DNA of 64,000 bases from positions 431,323-495,322 of the forward strand of contig JACTVC010000035.1 of assembly GCA_018417955.1 (NCBI GenBank). The letters are read 5' to 3'. Position numbers and translations under genes: made by a program. This document shows, one piece after another, positions 34,824 through 45,800 of the stretch. The notes below the pieces were generated by a model that saw nothing but the letters and a program-made list of their open reading frames with translations, made no database searches and was not told where the DNA came from. Origin of the DNA: Laccaria trichodermophora (Eukaryota; Basidiomycota; Agaricomycetes; Agaricales; Hydnangiaceae). Within the stretch, counting starts at the first letter, position 1; every line of letters starts with the position of its first letter.

Positions 34824-35839
34824 ATGGACCCCCAAGATTTGGAAACTTTGAATGTTCTTCTCGATCGCGACGTAGAGCTACGGGAGGTGATTTCGATTAG
34901 TACACCCTTGCGAGGCCTCGAACAGATCTTGTCTGCAGAACATCAAAGATCAAGTTAACGAATTTGACAAGAAAACGCGAACAATGGTCGGGCTACTAAA
35001 CAAAATTCATTCAACGCCTTGGGACGCAAGTCAGTCTCTGCAGCAAACGTCTCCCCTCCAATGAACGACTTACTATGTTTCAGTGAAGTGCCCAGCCTTC
35101 TGGACTCCGTAAAGCCAGTCTTGACGAGCTGCCAAGAAGTCACCGCCACCCTGGCCTCTATCGTTCCTCCCAATCAGTTGTGGCGATGGAAAGACCTTTG
35201 GTCAAATTCACTCAGGACGGCCGTTTTTGCCGCTGCTCTCATCGAATACCTATCCAATCGCAGGCTCATCACGCTGCCCAAGGTAGCCGAGACCCTAGGG
35301 TGTCAGTTCACTAGCGTCAATGCATAGTCGTCGTGCTTAATGCTAGTCATCCAGTAAAGGACGAATGGCAGGATCGCGTCGCTCTACCAGCTGAAGACTA
35401 CCTGCATGGCATCATCAGCCTTGTCAATGAGTTGGTTTGTCGCGACATTTTGATCGCAAGACACATGAACCAAGACCTTCACCCTTCTAGTCTCGATTAG
35501 CAGTCAACGCAGTGACTTTGGGGAACTTTGACGAGCCTATCAGGATATCCATTTTTGTAAAAAATGTGTTTGCTGGTTTCTCCATGGTGAGATGTGTCAA
35601 TTTCATTCTACGGATCTGAATCACTCACTTGACATGCAGCTCAACCTAAAGAATGACACACTCCGCAGACGGTATGATGGATTGAAATACGACATCAAGA
35701 AAATTGAAGAAGGTATTTGCGAAGCCTTTCCACTGACTTTCGACTTACCGTATCATTCGTTGTAGTCGTTTACGATGTTTCGCTTCGTAGACTTGCTTCT
35801 TCAAGTTCTGTTCAATCAGTACCGTCCACTACCCAGTAA
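34824..35839 (+). CDS. TSN: Translin
   Basis: Translin forms an octameric single-stranded nucleic-acid-binding ring. With TRAX it makes the C3PO RNase, which acts on tRNA fragments and small RNAs. Starts MDPQDLETLNVLLDRDVELR. Exons splice into a protein of about 230 residues with the family ladder WRWKDLWSNSLRTAVFAAAL, EDYLHGIISLVNELSRLAVN, LGNFDEPIRISIFVKNVFAG and LNLKNDTLRRRYDGLKYDIK followed by KKIEEVVYDVSLR. These match animal translin closely and include the C-terminal RYDGLKYD signature. The stop is at 35837-35839 after a Ser-rich end. The second intron (about 35050) has alternative donors; GTCTCT gives the in-frame join. No partner TRAX gene is in the window. Confidence 0.92.
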
Positions 35840-36137
35840 GCCACTTCATATATCAAAGGTTGTACATGTAAAATAGTTATGAATCTCGATTACGGATGAA
35901 TTTCGCCCTGTTTACCTCAACCAAATACATTTTCGAAACTCATAAACATGGGACCCTGAATAGCTTTCCATAAATGGCAGTAAATGGTATGCTGGCGGAG
36001 TTTTAATCTACATGAACAATCTGGGTGGCCAGTAAGTACAAGCCACAACCACGCAGTGGGGAGTCTCGCAGATTTGTGCTGCCATTGCTCATGACAGGTG
36101 GTTGCTTTTCCAAAGGCAGTCTATAGCTAACGTTTTA

Positions 36138-37424
36138 TGGATCGGCGGCGAGCTATCTCTACCCGCCCTGCTTCTTCTGAAGGTGTGTTCCAAATTAGGA
36201 ATTTTGTAATAAACCATGACTCTCAGAAATTTCGCAGAGGTGGAATGTTGGTCCCATGCAGCAGAGTCCCTAAAAATTCTGGCCAATAAATTTACGCCCA
36301 CCAGCCCTTCTGATATAGTTGGTCGGGTGAATAGACTCATAACAGCTTGGGATCCCGACGACCTGGTTTCCGTTCAGGGCTGGGAAAGCTTTAAAGACGT
36401 TTACAAGAAATTAAATTCGGGCCTGGAGAGTATCAGGTCTTCAGCAGAAGAAGAAGCGAAGTAAGTTGTGTATTTGAGCGAACTTCAGAGGACTCAAACA
36501 TGAGATTGATAGAGCAATTGACGAAGCAATGGAACGTGTAGACGTTCTCATCGCGTTACGAAAAGCCCCAGAAGCTCAACCACAAGGTTCGTTATTTACT
36601 GGAATGCCTACGCATCTGATTAAATATTGCTACAGAAAAGAGGAACAAACGTCCACGGGCACTTTCGCCCTCTGGCACGCCTGTTCCCACACCACCTGCG
36701 CCAGGGAACAACCGCACGGTGTCCATTACACTACCCGCGAGAACCAGTTCTGTAGGACCTTCAGCCCTAGTCCGAAAACGCGATACCAAGCCACAGCCTC
36801 TTCAAGAGAGAAGAAAAGTGGCATTTCATTCCCCTCCTGCAAAAGGTGATACGGACGAAAATACATGGATACTGGCGCTTGTTACGCGTTGCATTAACGC
36901 TGACAAAAACAAGTTGATTTCTTTTTTATTCTGCTGCTTTGACATTTATTCTTACCCCTCCCTCTCAAAGGTATGAAGTTCAAGACGCCGAGCCGCAGGA
37001 AGACGGAAGTCCCAATACGTGAGCACATGTTGTGAATGATAAATTGTACCAAACTTAAAAGTTGGGGATACAGGCTCTACATCACTTCTCAACGAAACAT
37101 GATACCTCTACCAGACCCAGACGCGGCTCCCGGCAGCCCAGCACACGTCAGCTCTTATCCCGAGTTTCCCCCTGGATCCACCGTCATGGCTCTATATCCG
37201 GACACAAGTTGTTTTTACCGTGCCGAAGTGATTCAGACGCCCAAAGAAATGCAATTGTCGAGCAGGGTGAGTGGTTGCTAAATTTTTAGAATAACTCGGA
37301 ATCTCAAACCACGCAGGTGTCTTCCTCAAAATACATGCCTACCTACAAACTCAAGTTTGAGGACGATGACAACCAAGAACACTCTGTCTCTGCACACTGG
37401 GTCGTTGATTGGCCTGGGAATTGA
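36138..37424 (+). CDS. SGF29: SAGA-associated factor 29 (SGF29), tandem tudor protein
   Basis: SGF29 is the reader of H3K4me2/3 in the SAGA/ADA histone acetyltransferase complexes. Starts MDRRRAISTRPASS; the first intron's acceptor TTCGCAG at about 36237 keeps the frame (SSEEVECWSHAAES). An N-terminal helical part (SAWESFKDVYKKLN-like; WESFKDVYKKLNSGLESI here) and a Pro-rich linker (TPPAPGNNRTVSITLPA) lead to the C-terminal tandem tudor domain. The tudor domain contains VMALYPDTSCFYRAEVI and YKLKFEDDDNQEHSVSAHWV, with the aromatic residues that form the methyl-lysine cage. The end is VVDWPGN. Splicing between about 36850 and 37080 is not fully resolved. Confidence 0.88.
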
Positions 37425-37501
37425 GCGTCATAATTTTTTGTTGTAAACTGTTTTGGATAGGAATTGCTTTGTCATACAATGACCTCACCTTTTTTTTATC
37501 A

Positions 37502-37556
37502 CGAAGCTACCAGAAAATGCGCTGACGTTCGAGATCGTATTCCTCTCATATAAAAG
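37502..37556 (+). promoter_or_regulatory. Heat-shock element and TATA box of the Hsp20 gene
   Basis: GAAgcTACcaGAA at 37503-37515 has the spacing of three alternating nGAAn units and differs from the ideal heat-shock element at one base of the middle unit. A TATAAAAG box lies at 37549-37556, 46 bp before the ATG at 37602. That spacing supports 37602 rather than the in-frame ATG at 37569 as the start. Inference from motif spacing only. Confidence 0.6.
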
Positions 37557-37601
37557 TGAGTTGAAGCAATGTTGTATTCAGTACTTCAAGCTTCATTCGC
37601 A

Positions 37602-38204
37602 ATGTCTTTCGCTCGCCAAATCTTCCATGAATTTCGTCCTCTCTTCCGCATGTTGGAAGAACCTCTAACTCGTCCACAATTTTATGGCATCCCTTCTCGT
37701 GCCAGTGATCCGTTCAATAACTTCAATAACTTCCTGACCCGTCCCGCCATCGACGTCAAGGAGGAAGGCGACAGGTATATCCTTGATGCCGACCTCCCAG
37801 GCGTGAGGAAGGAAAACGTGGAGGTGCGCATCGGTGACAACGGAAGGAGTGTCACTATCGAAGGAAAGGTTGTCGAAAGGGGAAGGCCCGAGGCCATCCA
37901 GTCTCCGTCAAGCGCAAGTGCTTCCGAGACTTCTGGTATGTTTTTATTTTCTATGGCCGAGCTGGTCGGCATTAACAAGTTACATCCAGACTCTCAATCC
38001 ATCACTCAGGTGGACGAGACAGCTACCAACATCACGACGGAACGACCTTCCAGCTACACCAGAAACGCCGTGTTTTCGCGTACTATATGGCTGCCCCGTC
38101 CTGTCGAAACACAGAACGTCTCCGCCAAGTTGGATCACGGTGTTCTGACGGTGACCGTCAAGAAATCTCAGGACAAAGAAAGTACAGTGATCCCTGTCGA
38201 GTGA
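37602..38204 (+). CDS. Small heat-shock protein (Hsp20/alpha-crystallin)
   Basis: An ATP-independent chaperone that holds unfolding proteins. Starts MSFARQIFHEFRPLFRMLEE. The alpha-crystallin domain runs from FLTRPAIDVKEEGDRYILDA (strand with DLPGV) through VEVRIGDNGRSVTIEGK to SYTRNAVFSRTIWLPRPVET and LDHGVLTVTVKK, the family C-terminal signature G-V-L-x-V. It ends STVIPVE, with an IxI-like VIPV motif. The insert between strands 5 and 7 carries an intron at 37936-37989. That intron is 54 nt with no in-frame stop, so unspliced RNA would encode 18 extra residues. The upstream HSE and TATA box fit heat induction. Confidence 0.92.
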   Translation: MSFARQIFHEFRPLFRMLEEPLTRPQFYGIPSRASDPFNNFNNFLTRPAIDVKEEGDRYILDADLPGVRKENVEVRIGDNGRSVTIEGKVVERGRPEAIQSPSSASASETSGMFLFSMAELVGINKLHPDSQSITQVDETATNITTERPSSYTRNAVFSRTIWLPRPVETQNVSAKLDHGVLTVTVKKSQDKESTVIPVE

Positions 38205-38445
38205 TGACCAGTAATTAGTAGTTTCTAAACATTAGCATTGTATTATACGTGAATCTAATTTCTTTTGCATTTGATGTGGTCAACTGGAGTGAACGTGACT
38301 GAAGCAAGCGCGAGCTCCGTCAACCCAAACCTGAAAGATGTGCACATCTGGATCCTTTGCCGCGACTGCATTTTCCCTGCATCCACTTCTCATCATCCAT
38401 TCATCAACACCTTCCCAGACTCCTCCGCCACGGCACGAGTAGTCG

Positions 38446-39682
38446 ATGTCGTCCCCCGTTGTCGAACTCTCGACTTCAGAGCAAACCGATCAGCTTCTAG
38501 AATATGAATCGGACGTGGAGGCTGACCTCGAAGTTGACCAGCTGGATTCTGATACCGACGCTGAGACAGATGCAAACGCGTCCAAGAAGAAAAGTCCTTC
38601 TGGAGAACGTATACCTGGCAGCAGTCTCCTACCTGCAATGCGGTTGGAGAACATCATTCAGGCCGAAGGTATGTCAGTTGTCTGGCAAAGCATTCTCCCT
38701 CAACGTCTATCCAGGCGTCACTGGAAACCTTGCGTTATCAAGGGAAGGCCTCTTCGTTCTTTCAATCGCGACGGTATGTTTTTCTCATCCTCCGGTGTGT
38801 CATCTATTTATCATGAGAGCCCAGGAGGAATTTATTCAACGCCTTGTGCAAGCGGGGCATCTTCAGGCCAGTTCGCAGCGCAGGAACATGGTCAGTTATA
38901 GTGATATGGGTATGTTGCCTTCAACTAGTTCTCTTCTGCCGTCATTCATTCGTGTTCAGCTGTCACAACTCAACAATATCAGGAGTTCATGTTCCTTCGT
39001 GGTTTGTGTTTCACTGCATGGCATCTTCTCTTCTTCACCTCTTAGGACAGATACCGTCCCCCCTCTCGTTTCTCTCAAAGATGCTTTGTTATTGCGCGAG
39101 GCAAAAGAGAGAGAGCTCCTCGAGGAAGATCCAGCCATGGCAACCTCCTTTCCAATACCCTCCTCAGCTCCTACACCAGATGCCAGATCAACCATATCGA
39201 ACGTCTCAAACGCCATAGCATACGCCAAAAGCAAAAGTCCCATTGCGAATGGAAAAGAAAAGCAGGTCAACGGGGATGCTCATGAAAGCGCTAGTTACAG
39301 ACATGAACCTGCGAGGTCAGGACCAAGCTCTCATGTCAACACTGGCGCTCGGTCTCTTGGCGAACTCCAAGCCACCGGACCAACGCTTTCTGTGCCAGAT
39401 GTGAACCACCGTGGAACCTCTCGTATTGGCAATGGGAGTACATCAGGCTCAACTTCGCGCTCTTCTCCGTCATCTCTTCAGCAAAACGAAGGTGCCTTAC
39501 AGCCCACGCCATCCCATTCCCTCACCCCTCCCCTTTTGCCGCCACAAGAGGAGTCGGCACAGTGGCCTGGGCAGTTTACTGGGCCAGCGAGCGGGTTTTT
39601 ACAAGGGCCTGCGGCGCCTTTTGGTCGTCCAACGCAGAACCCTGGTCGCACAATTTATACACAGACTCATCGTCCAGATTAA
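38446..39682 (+). CDS. Histone-fold protein, CHRAC1/Dpb3 (POLE4)-like
   Basis: A histone-fold subunit of the kind found in chromatin accessibility complexes (CHRAC1) and DNA polymerase epsilon (Dpb3/POLE4). It would pair with a second histone-fold protein. Starts MSSPVVELSTSEQ, with an acidic segment up to about residue 45. The fold spans three introns: LPAMRLENIIQAEG, then LALSREGLFVLSIAT, EEFIQRLVQAGHLQAS, VSYSDMAVTTQQYQEFMFLR and DTVPPLVSLKDALLLREAKE. A long Ser/Pro-rich tail of about 200 residues ends QTHRPD. Canonical CHRAC1 and Dpb3 are short, so this tail is an extension of uncertain role. Which of the two complexes it serves cannot be told. Confidence 0.78.
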
Positions 39683-39812
39683 TTAGGTAGAGAATCGCAT
39701 TGCATTCATTATAATGTTGCATTCAAAGCGCGTATCGATGATGCCGCGTAATCTCCCACTACATTGCGAATAATTGAACTCGGTGGCTGTATCATATTTG
39801 GCAGGCACTCTA

Positions 39813-41344
39813 ATGACGCCCGCTGGGACAAGCAGTCTTCCTATCATTGACATATCTTCTTTTCTTGACAATGCAACACAGAACGCAGATAAACGCGCCT
39901 CTGCCGCCGCAGCCCTTCATTCTGCGTGCATTGAATATGGCTTCTTCTACCTAAACATCGAAGCCTTCGTCGATCTTTCGGAGCCTGAGGAACTCACTCG
40001 ATTAGCACGGGAGTTCTTTGCATCGCCGCAAGCAGAGAAAGATAAACTCTCCCTCATGAATGAAGATGGGGCTAGGGGTGTGTGCCGCGGTGATCTGGCC
40101 ATACCAATTACTGATATACGATATCTCTAGGTTATGCCAGGCTCAAGGAGAATGTTACCAACGGCAAAGCGGATAATCACGAAGGGCTCGATCTCTACAA
40201 GCCAGTAGAGAACCCTGACAAAACCAAGCCTATTTGGGGTGAGAATCAGTGGCCGACGATCCCTACTTTCAAGGAGAAGTATGAGTCGTGGGTGGAGAAG
40301 ATGAAGACGTTGGGGTTGATCTTGATGGAAGCGTAGGTGGAGGCTTCTTGACTCCTTGCACCACCATCTGAATATGTGCTCTTACAATATCAAGGATGGC
40401 CCTCGGTCTGGGTCTCACTCCCGAGGAATGGGTGGATCTTCGCAGCCAAGTAGACGATAGCTTCTGGGTCATGAGAATAATAGGTATGGAACATATTGTC
40501 TCTCCGTAATCTCAGTATGAAGTTCACACAAACCCAGGTTACCCACCTCTCCCCGACGATCACGATGGCTTCTCATGCGGCGCCCACAAGTAAGCGTAAT
40601 GTGTTGAAGAGGGAAAACATCATTTTGAAGCCTAAGTCTCTCAGGGATTACGGTTGCCTTACGTGCGCCTGACCCAATCTCCGTAACACCCTCCCCATGA
40701 CGTTCAATCGTAATAGGTTTCTATACGCCGATCCTACCAAGTCCGCTTTGCAAGTGTTTTTGAGACGCCCTGGTTCAGTCGGAGCAGACGTGCCAGGATT
40801 ACCCCGTGAACAAGGCGAGGAAGAAGGCATCTGGATTAACGCGGATCCCCTCCCCAGTTGCATTGTATGCAACATCGGAGAAAGTAAGCTGGCCATCATA
40901 TGAAAGAGGGATTGTTGACAAGACGCTTGTTTTGCAGTGTGGGAGATCTGGACGGATGGGCTATATCGATCAACTCTCCATCGTGTGGTCCACCGAGGAT
41001 CGAATTACAGGCAAGAAACATCTCTTTCAAATTTCTTCCTAGCTTGACTTTGGTTGACCTGTTAATTGCATCACCTGGTCGTCGTTCACAGAGTTTCGTG
41101 CGTAATCCATGTTTGACCATCGTTCGAACACAGTGACGCTGACCATTCGGGCAGCATCCCCTTCTTTTTTGAGCCCAATTTTGACGCTCTAGTGAAGCCG
41201 TTGGCCGCTTCATCGCGCATTAAGGGGAAAGAGGCACAGGGAAATGCGGGGTCTCAGCGGAATCCGGTTGTATATGGGGATTTCCTATTGCGCAAGGTTG
41301 GGAACAATTTCTCAAGTGGCGGCAAGGGCAGATACGATGATTAG
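39813..41344 (+). CDS. 2-oxoglutarate/Fe(II) oxygenase, isopenicillin-N-synthase-like
   Basis: A cytosolic non-heme iron dioxygenase of the DIOX_N plus 2OG-FeII_Oxy type; its substrate is unknown. Starts MTPAGTSSLPIIDISSFLDN, the usual N-terminal entry IPxIDxS, then CIEYGFFYL. The iron site is HKD (over an intron at about 40589), with YGCLTFLY after it and the distal His in STLHRVVHRGSN. The R-V-S of the 2OG-binding YRVSIPFFFEPNFDA appears when a GC-AG intron (41011-41091), a 6-nt exon (41092-41097) and a GT-AG intron (41098-41154) are removed. It ends SSGGKGRYDD. A transposon sits 104 bp beyond the stop. Confidence 0.85.
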
Positions 41345-42405
41345 GGCAATATTAATGCAATCGTTGGTAGTGCCAGTTCATTGAGTTTGGCAGCCAGTCA
41401 CGTGCGCAGCTCTGATGAATGTTTTTCGATCGTTGACAACTTGACATACCATGTTTGTTCATGATATTGAAACTTTTTCAGTGTTGCACGATTTTTGGCT
41501 CAGCACTTTGTCAACTCCTTTTGACTTTTTGACAATTCATTGTACTTTTTTGTTTTCTACACGAATATCTACTTTTTTTTACTGTAGATGTGTTGTGTTT
41601 GCTGTCAGAGGCGTTCCGGTGCTCAGGGTTCAAAAATATCAGGATATTGAAACTGTTGTCACGTTAGGTCACCATGATTTTGGCTGAGAGGTGATGACAG
41701 TTTGCAAATGTCATGCTTTTGCAAGCAACATTTGGTATTTTGCCCTTCCTCCCAATGCCTCTGCTGTGCTGTTCAAAGGTGGAGAGATCACAAGGTGGTG
41801 ATAGCAGCAACAAGGGGTTGCTGAAGCAAGGCGAGCCCCAAATTTTTTTAGGCTGGGAGTGTGAGCTACACTACACTACATGTACAAATGTGGATACAAG
41901 TACATTAGAATAAAGTCATTTATGAGAAAAAGAGAGATAAAAAAGAAAAAGAAGAAGAGGGAGTGGAGGGAGGGCCAGAGAAAATCTGAAGAGATTCTGC
42001 AGGAGGCACGATATGTGAGCATTGAGCTGAGCGAGGTTTTATGATGCTTCTTACAATCCGAGTCTAGCAGACAAAGTCTGAACCAGAAGGATGTAAGAAT
42101 GTGCACAAAGCTCAATATGAAGAAAGGCCTCACCAAATGCCAAAGAGTGATGAGAGTGCATTTATAGAAAATGATAGGCAAAGCCTAGATGCAAGGATCA
42201 CTGTTCACTTGGATGAGTATGTGGTGCATAGAGAGAGAGAGCACAGAGTGCTTACCTGTGCTGGATAGACATGGTCTGAGAGAGAGAGTGCCAGCACAGG
42301 AGAGGGAAGCAACACTGATAACTTCTCCTAACCCAGCATCTGCCAAACTTTGGCACTGAGTCAGGGGTCGATGTCATGACCATGATCAATGAGCAGGGCT
42401 CAAGG

Positions 42406-42436
42406 GGAAAAGGCTCAGCTCTGCTGAGCCTTTTCC
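42406..42436. repeat. Perfect 14-bp palindromic hairpin, 3-nt loop
   Basis: GGAAAAGGCTCAGC, loop TCT, then the exact reverse complement. It lies in the outer DNA element about 56 bp before the chromovirus insertion. Stem strength suggests a foldback or transcript hairpin, but no function is known. Confidence 0.8.
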
Positions 42437-42492
42437 TGGCAGAGTTTTGAGTTGGCACAGAGGCCTATGAAATGCCTCCTTACCCTTGGAAC

Positions 42493-42717
42493 TGTAATCA
42501 CGGATTACACTTGTTTGGCACCATCTTCCCTTGATCACATCACGTACACACTCTGCTCTCTTACCTACCACCATCATCTCACACTCGCTCTTCTGTATAT
42601 TCTCTACACTTAGACCTCCGGAATCATACACTCGGTATACTTCTGTCTTGGTGTGATTTCTCTCCTCTGTCTTTGTCCTTAGTGTTATCTACTCCCCTTC
42701 TAGGGGATAGATTTCCA
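42493..42717 (+). repeat. 5' LTR of the chromovirus
   Basis: 225 bp, TG...CA ends. It differs from the 3' LTR at four positions, all CpG versus TpG/CpA: CACGGA, CACGTA and CTCCGG here are CACAGA, CACATA and CTCTGG in the 3' copy, and CTCACA here is CTCGCA there. A polypyrimidine stretch and a TATA-free promoter region are seen; no clear polyadenylation motif is called. Confidence 0.93.
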
Positions 42718-42846
42718 CTTTTTTTGAAGTATAACTGTGCTAGTATTCAACTAACATGCATTTTTGATTAGTCCAAAGCCGTATTCTCTCCAACTTGTGC
42801 ATATCCTGCTTGGCGACGTGCATATAGTTACAATCTGGAGGGCCCC

Positions 42847-45800
42847 TTGCCTGTACCAGCTACTTCCCCGCCGTCTACACCGTCTTCGCCGTTAACACCT
42901 GTCTCCGACCGTTCACTTCGCAGTCCATCTGTATCCCCGCGTTTTACACATGCTACTGCTGTTGACCGTCAATTACTGATCCTTCACGGTCTTGCGCCTA
43001 CGACTCGTCCTCGAAACACACGTCAAACAGCTCAAAGACCTCGATCCGTCTCATTTCATCTTTCTTCCGATTCTTCCAGTGACGAACCACGCGCATACAT
43101 CCCATGAAAAATGTCCACAAACGCTTCTGTAGAATCAACCAGTGGTAAAGCTCCAGTATTGACGAGTGGAGATGTAACTCCCGCCGTTATGATGGAGTTT
43201 GAAAACGCTTGCCACGATTTTTTCAAGGCTAAGTCAGTTCCTGCTGAGAAACAAGTCACGTTCATCCTCCCTGGAGTCAAGGACTTCCGTATTCGCAACT
43301 GGATTGCAGCTGATCGCACGACAATTGTTGCGCTAACATTTCTGGCTTTCATGACCCAACTCTGCAAAAACTCGCTCCACCCCGACTGGGAGGATCACGT
43401 CCGCGACGAGATATTGAAGTCACGCCTTGATCCGGGCAAGGAATCGTTTTGGGCTTGGTCCCAAAACGTCATCAAACTGAATTGTCTACTAAGGGACACC
43501 ACCTCCTTATTCGATGATGCGACACTCCGTAATCAGCTCGATGCCCACTTGGACGACGATTTGAAAGACCGCGTCAAACACAGTGAGGCCAAAAAGGAGA
43601 AAACACTAAAAGCGTGGATCAACGCTGTTCGTCGCTTGGACGAAACCCGCATCAGCGAAAATAAACGCCACCGCGATCTCATCGAGGAGACATTAACGCA
43701 GCGCCAGTCCAAGCGCCAAGCTACAGATGCCAACGCATTGCGCAACAAAACAAACCGTTCCAACAACACATCTTCTTCTGCAAACACCTTGTCTTCTTCT
43801 ACCTACGTTCCATTACCCATGCTTCTTGACTCCGAGCGAACTCTTTTGAACGAACACGACAGGTGTACTAAATGCAGGAAGTTCTACGTCGACCACCATT
43901 CTCGGGATTGCCCTAATGGCTTTGCCTGAGGAAAGGGATACAAAACCTTGACCACAGCCGACACTCAAGCTGCCAAAGCTGCCAAAAGAGCAAGACAATC
44001 GTCAATGGTTGCCCCCACTGCTAAACCTTCATCCAAACCTGTTGCGGTGACTGCACCTTCTTTTGAGGACGACGCCGCAGGCCCCAGCAACGTAGGAGCG
44101 GTTCTGCCTGGCATCATCGATTACTCTTCCGATTCGGATGAGAACAATGATCTCTCTGTCCATGATGTGAGTGCACCTGTCAAGTCCAAACATTTCATTT
44201 GGCACTGCCAAATTCATGGACTGACAGAGGATTTTCCAGTGAAAACACACACACTCATAGACAACGGAGCGCACCTTGTCCTTATACGTCCGGAACTTGT
44301 TGCAAAATTGAACCTCAAGATATGTCGCCTCCCTGAACCCGAACTAGTAGATGTCACCTTGAACAATGGACAGAACACACAATCAAAACTGTATGAATAT
44401 GTAAAACTTTCCGTCACCTCCTTAGATGCTGCTTGGACTTCAAAAACGGTTAAAGCTTTGATCGCTCCAGGACTCTGCATGCCTGTAATACTTGGACTAC
44501 CATTCCTGATACATAACATGATTGTCATAGATTGCGCTGCTCGCTCATGTATTGATAAAACCACAAATTACAATTTGTTACACCCTGCACCAGTTGTACC
44601 TCCACCCCCTCCTAAACCTAAACTGCGCGAACAGATCAAAGAAACGAAGGCAGACAAGAAACTGGTTCTATCGGAACTCTTGTTAGTTTGCCATGACAGA
44701 TTTAAAGATCGTAAATTACGTCCTGTAGTTCATGAGGATTTTAATGTTGCTGGTGCAATACGTGAATGCATTGAAATACTTGCAAATAAGGAGAAGCTGC
44801 AGCACCTGGAAACTAAGGTGAAGGCTGACTTCAAAGAGGTTTTTGAACCAATTCCGCATGTCAGCGAACTCCTGACAAATGTATTTGCATCTATTCATTT
44901 GAAAAATGCAGAACAGACCATTAAGTCACGTTCATATCCTTCTCCTCGCAAATACAAGGAAGCATGGAGTATTCTCATACAACAACATCTTGACGCCGGG
45001 AGGATACAACCATCATCATCTGCTTATGCCTCACCGGCCTTTATAGTACCCAAAGCCAATCCCAATGTCCACCTCGGTGGGTCAACGATTATCGTCAATT
45101 AAACGAAAACACCGTTATGGACTCTCACCCGCTTCCTTGTATTAACGACATCTTGTCGGACTGTGTGAAAGGAAAAATCTGGGGAACGATTGATGTGACA
45201 AATAGCTTTTTCCAGACACAGATGCAACCAGAACACGTACTGTTAACAGCAGTGAACACACCACTTGGTTTATACAAGTGGTTGGTCATGCCAATGGGTC
45301 TTAAAAATGCCCCTGCAATTCATCAGAGATGTGTAACAGCAGCCCTGCAAGAACTGTTAGGGAAATTTTGTCATATATACCTAGATGACATCGTAATTTG
45401 GTCCCAAACCATTGAGGAACATGAACGGAATGTCAGAGTTGTATTGGATGCGCTGCGTAAGGCTCGATTATATGTCAACCTGGACAAAACGAACCTTTTC
45501 TGCCTTGAAATCGACTTCCTGGGGCATCACATCAGCTCTCGTGGTATTGAAGCCGATGGCAAAAAGGCTGAGCGCATAATAAATTGGCCAATACCTAAAT
45601 CTACAACAGAAGTCAGAAGTTTTCTCAGCCTGGTCAGGTATCTGGCAGATTTCTTACCATCCCTAGTGGAACATACAGGTGTCTTAACAGAACTAACAAC
45701 AAGTGAATCAGAAAAGAAATTTCCAGCCTGGACTGACCATTATCAGAAGGCCTTTGAGTCCATTAAATCAATTGTTGTCGGGAGAGACTGCCTAACAACA

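Noticed and set aside
43927..43929. The TGA after the Gag zinc knuckle as a programmed readthrough stop
   Set aside because: Possible in principle, but several other TGA stops of the same type occur in pol, so decay is the simpler reading.
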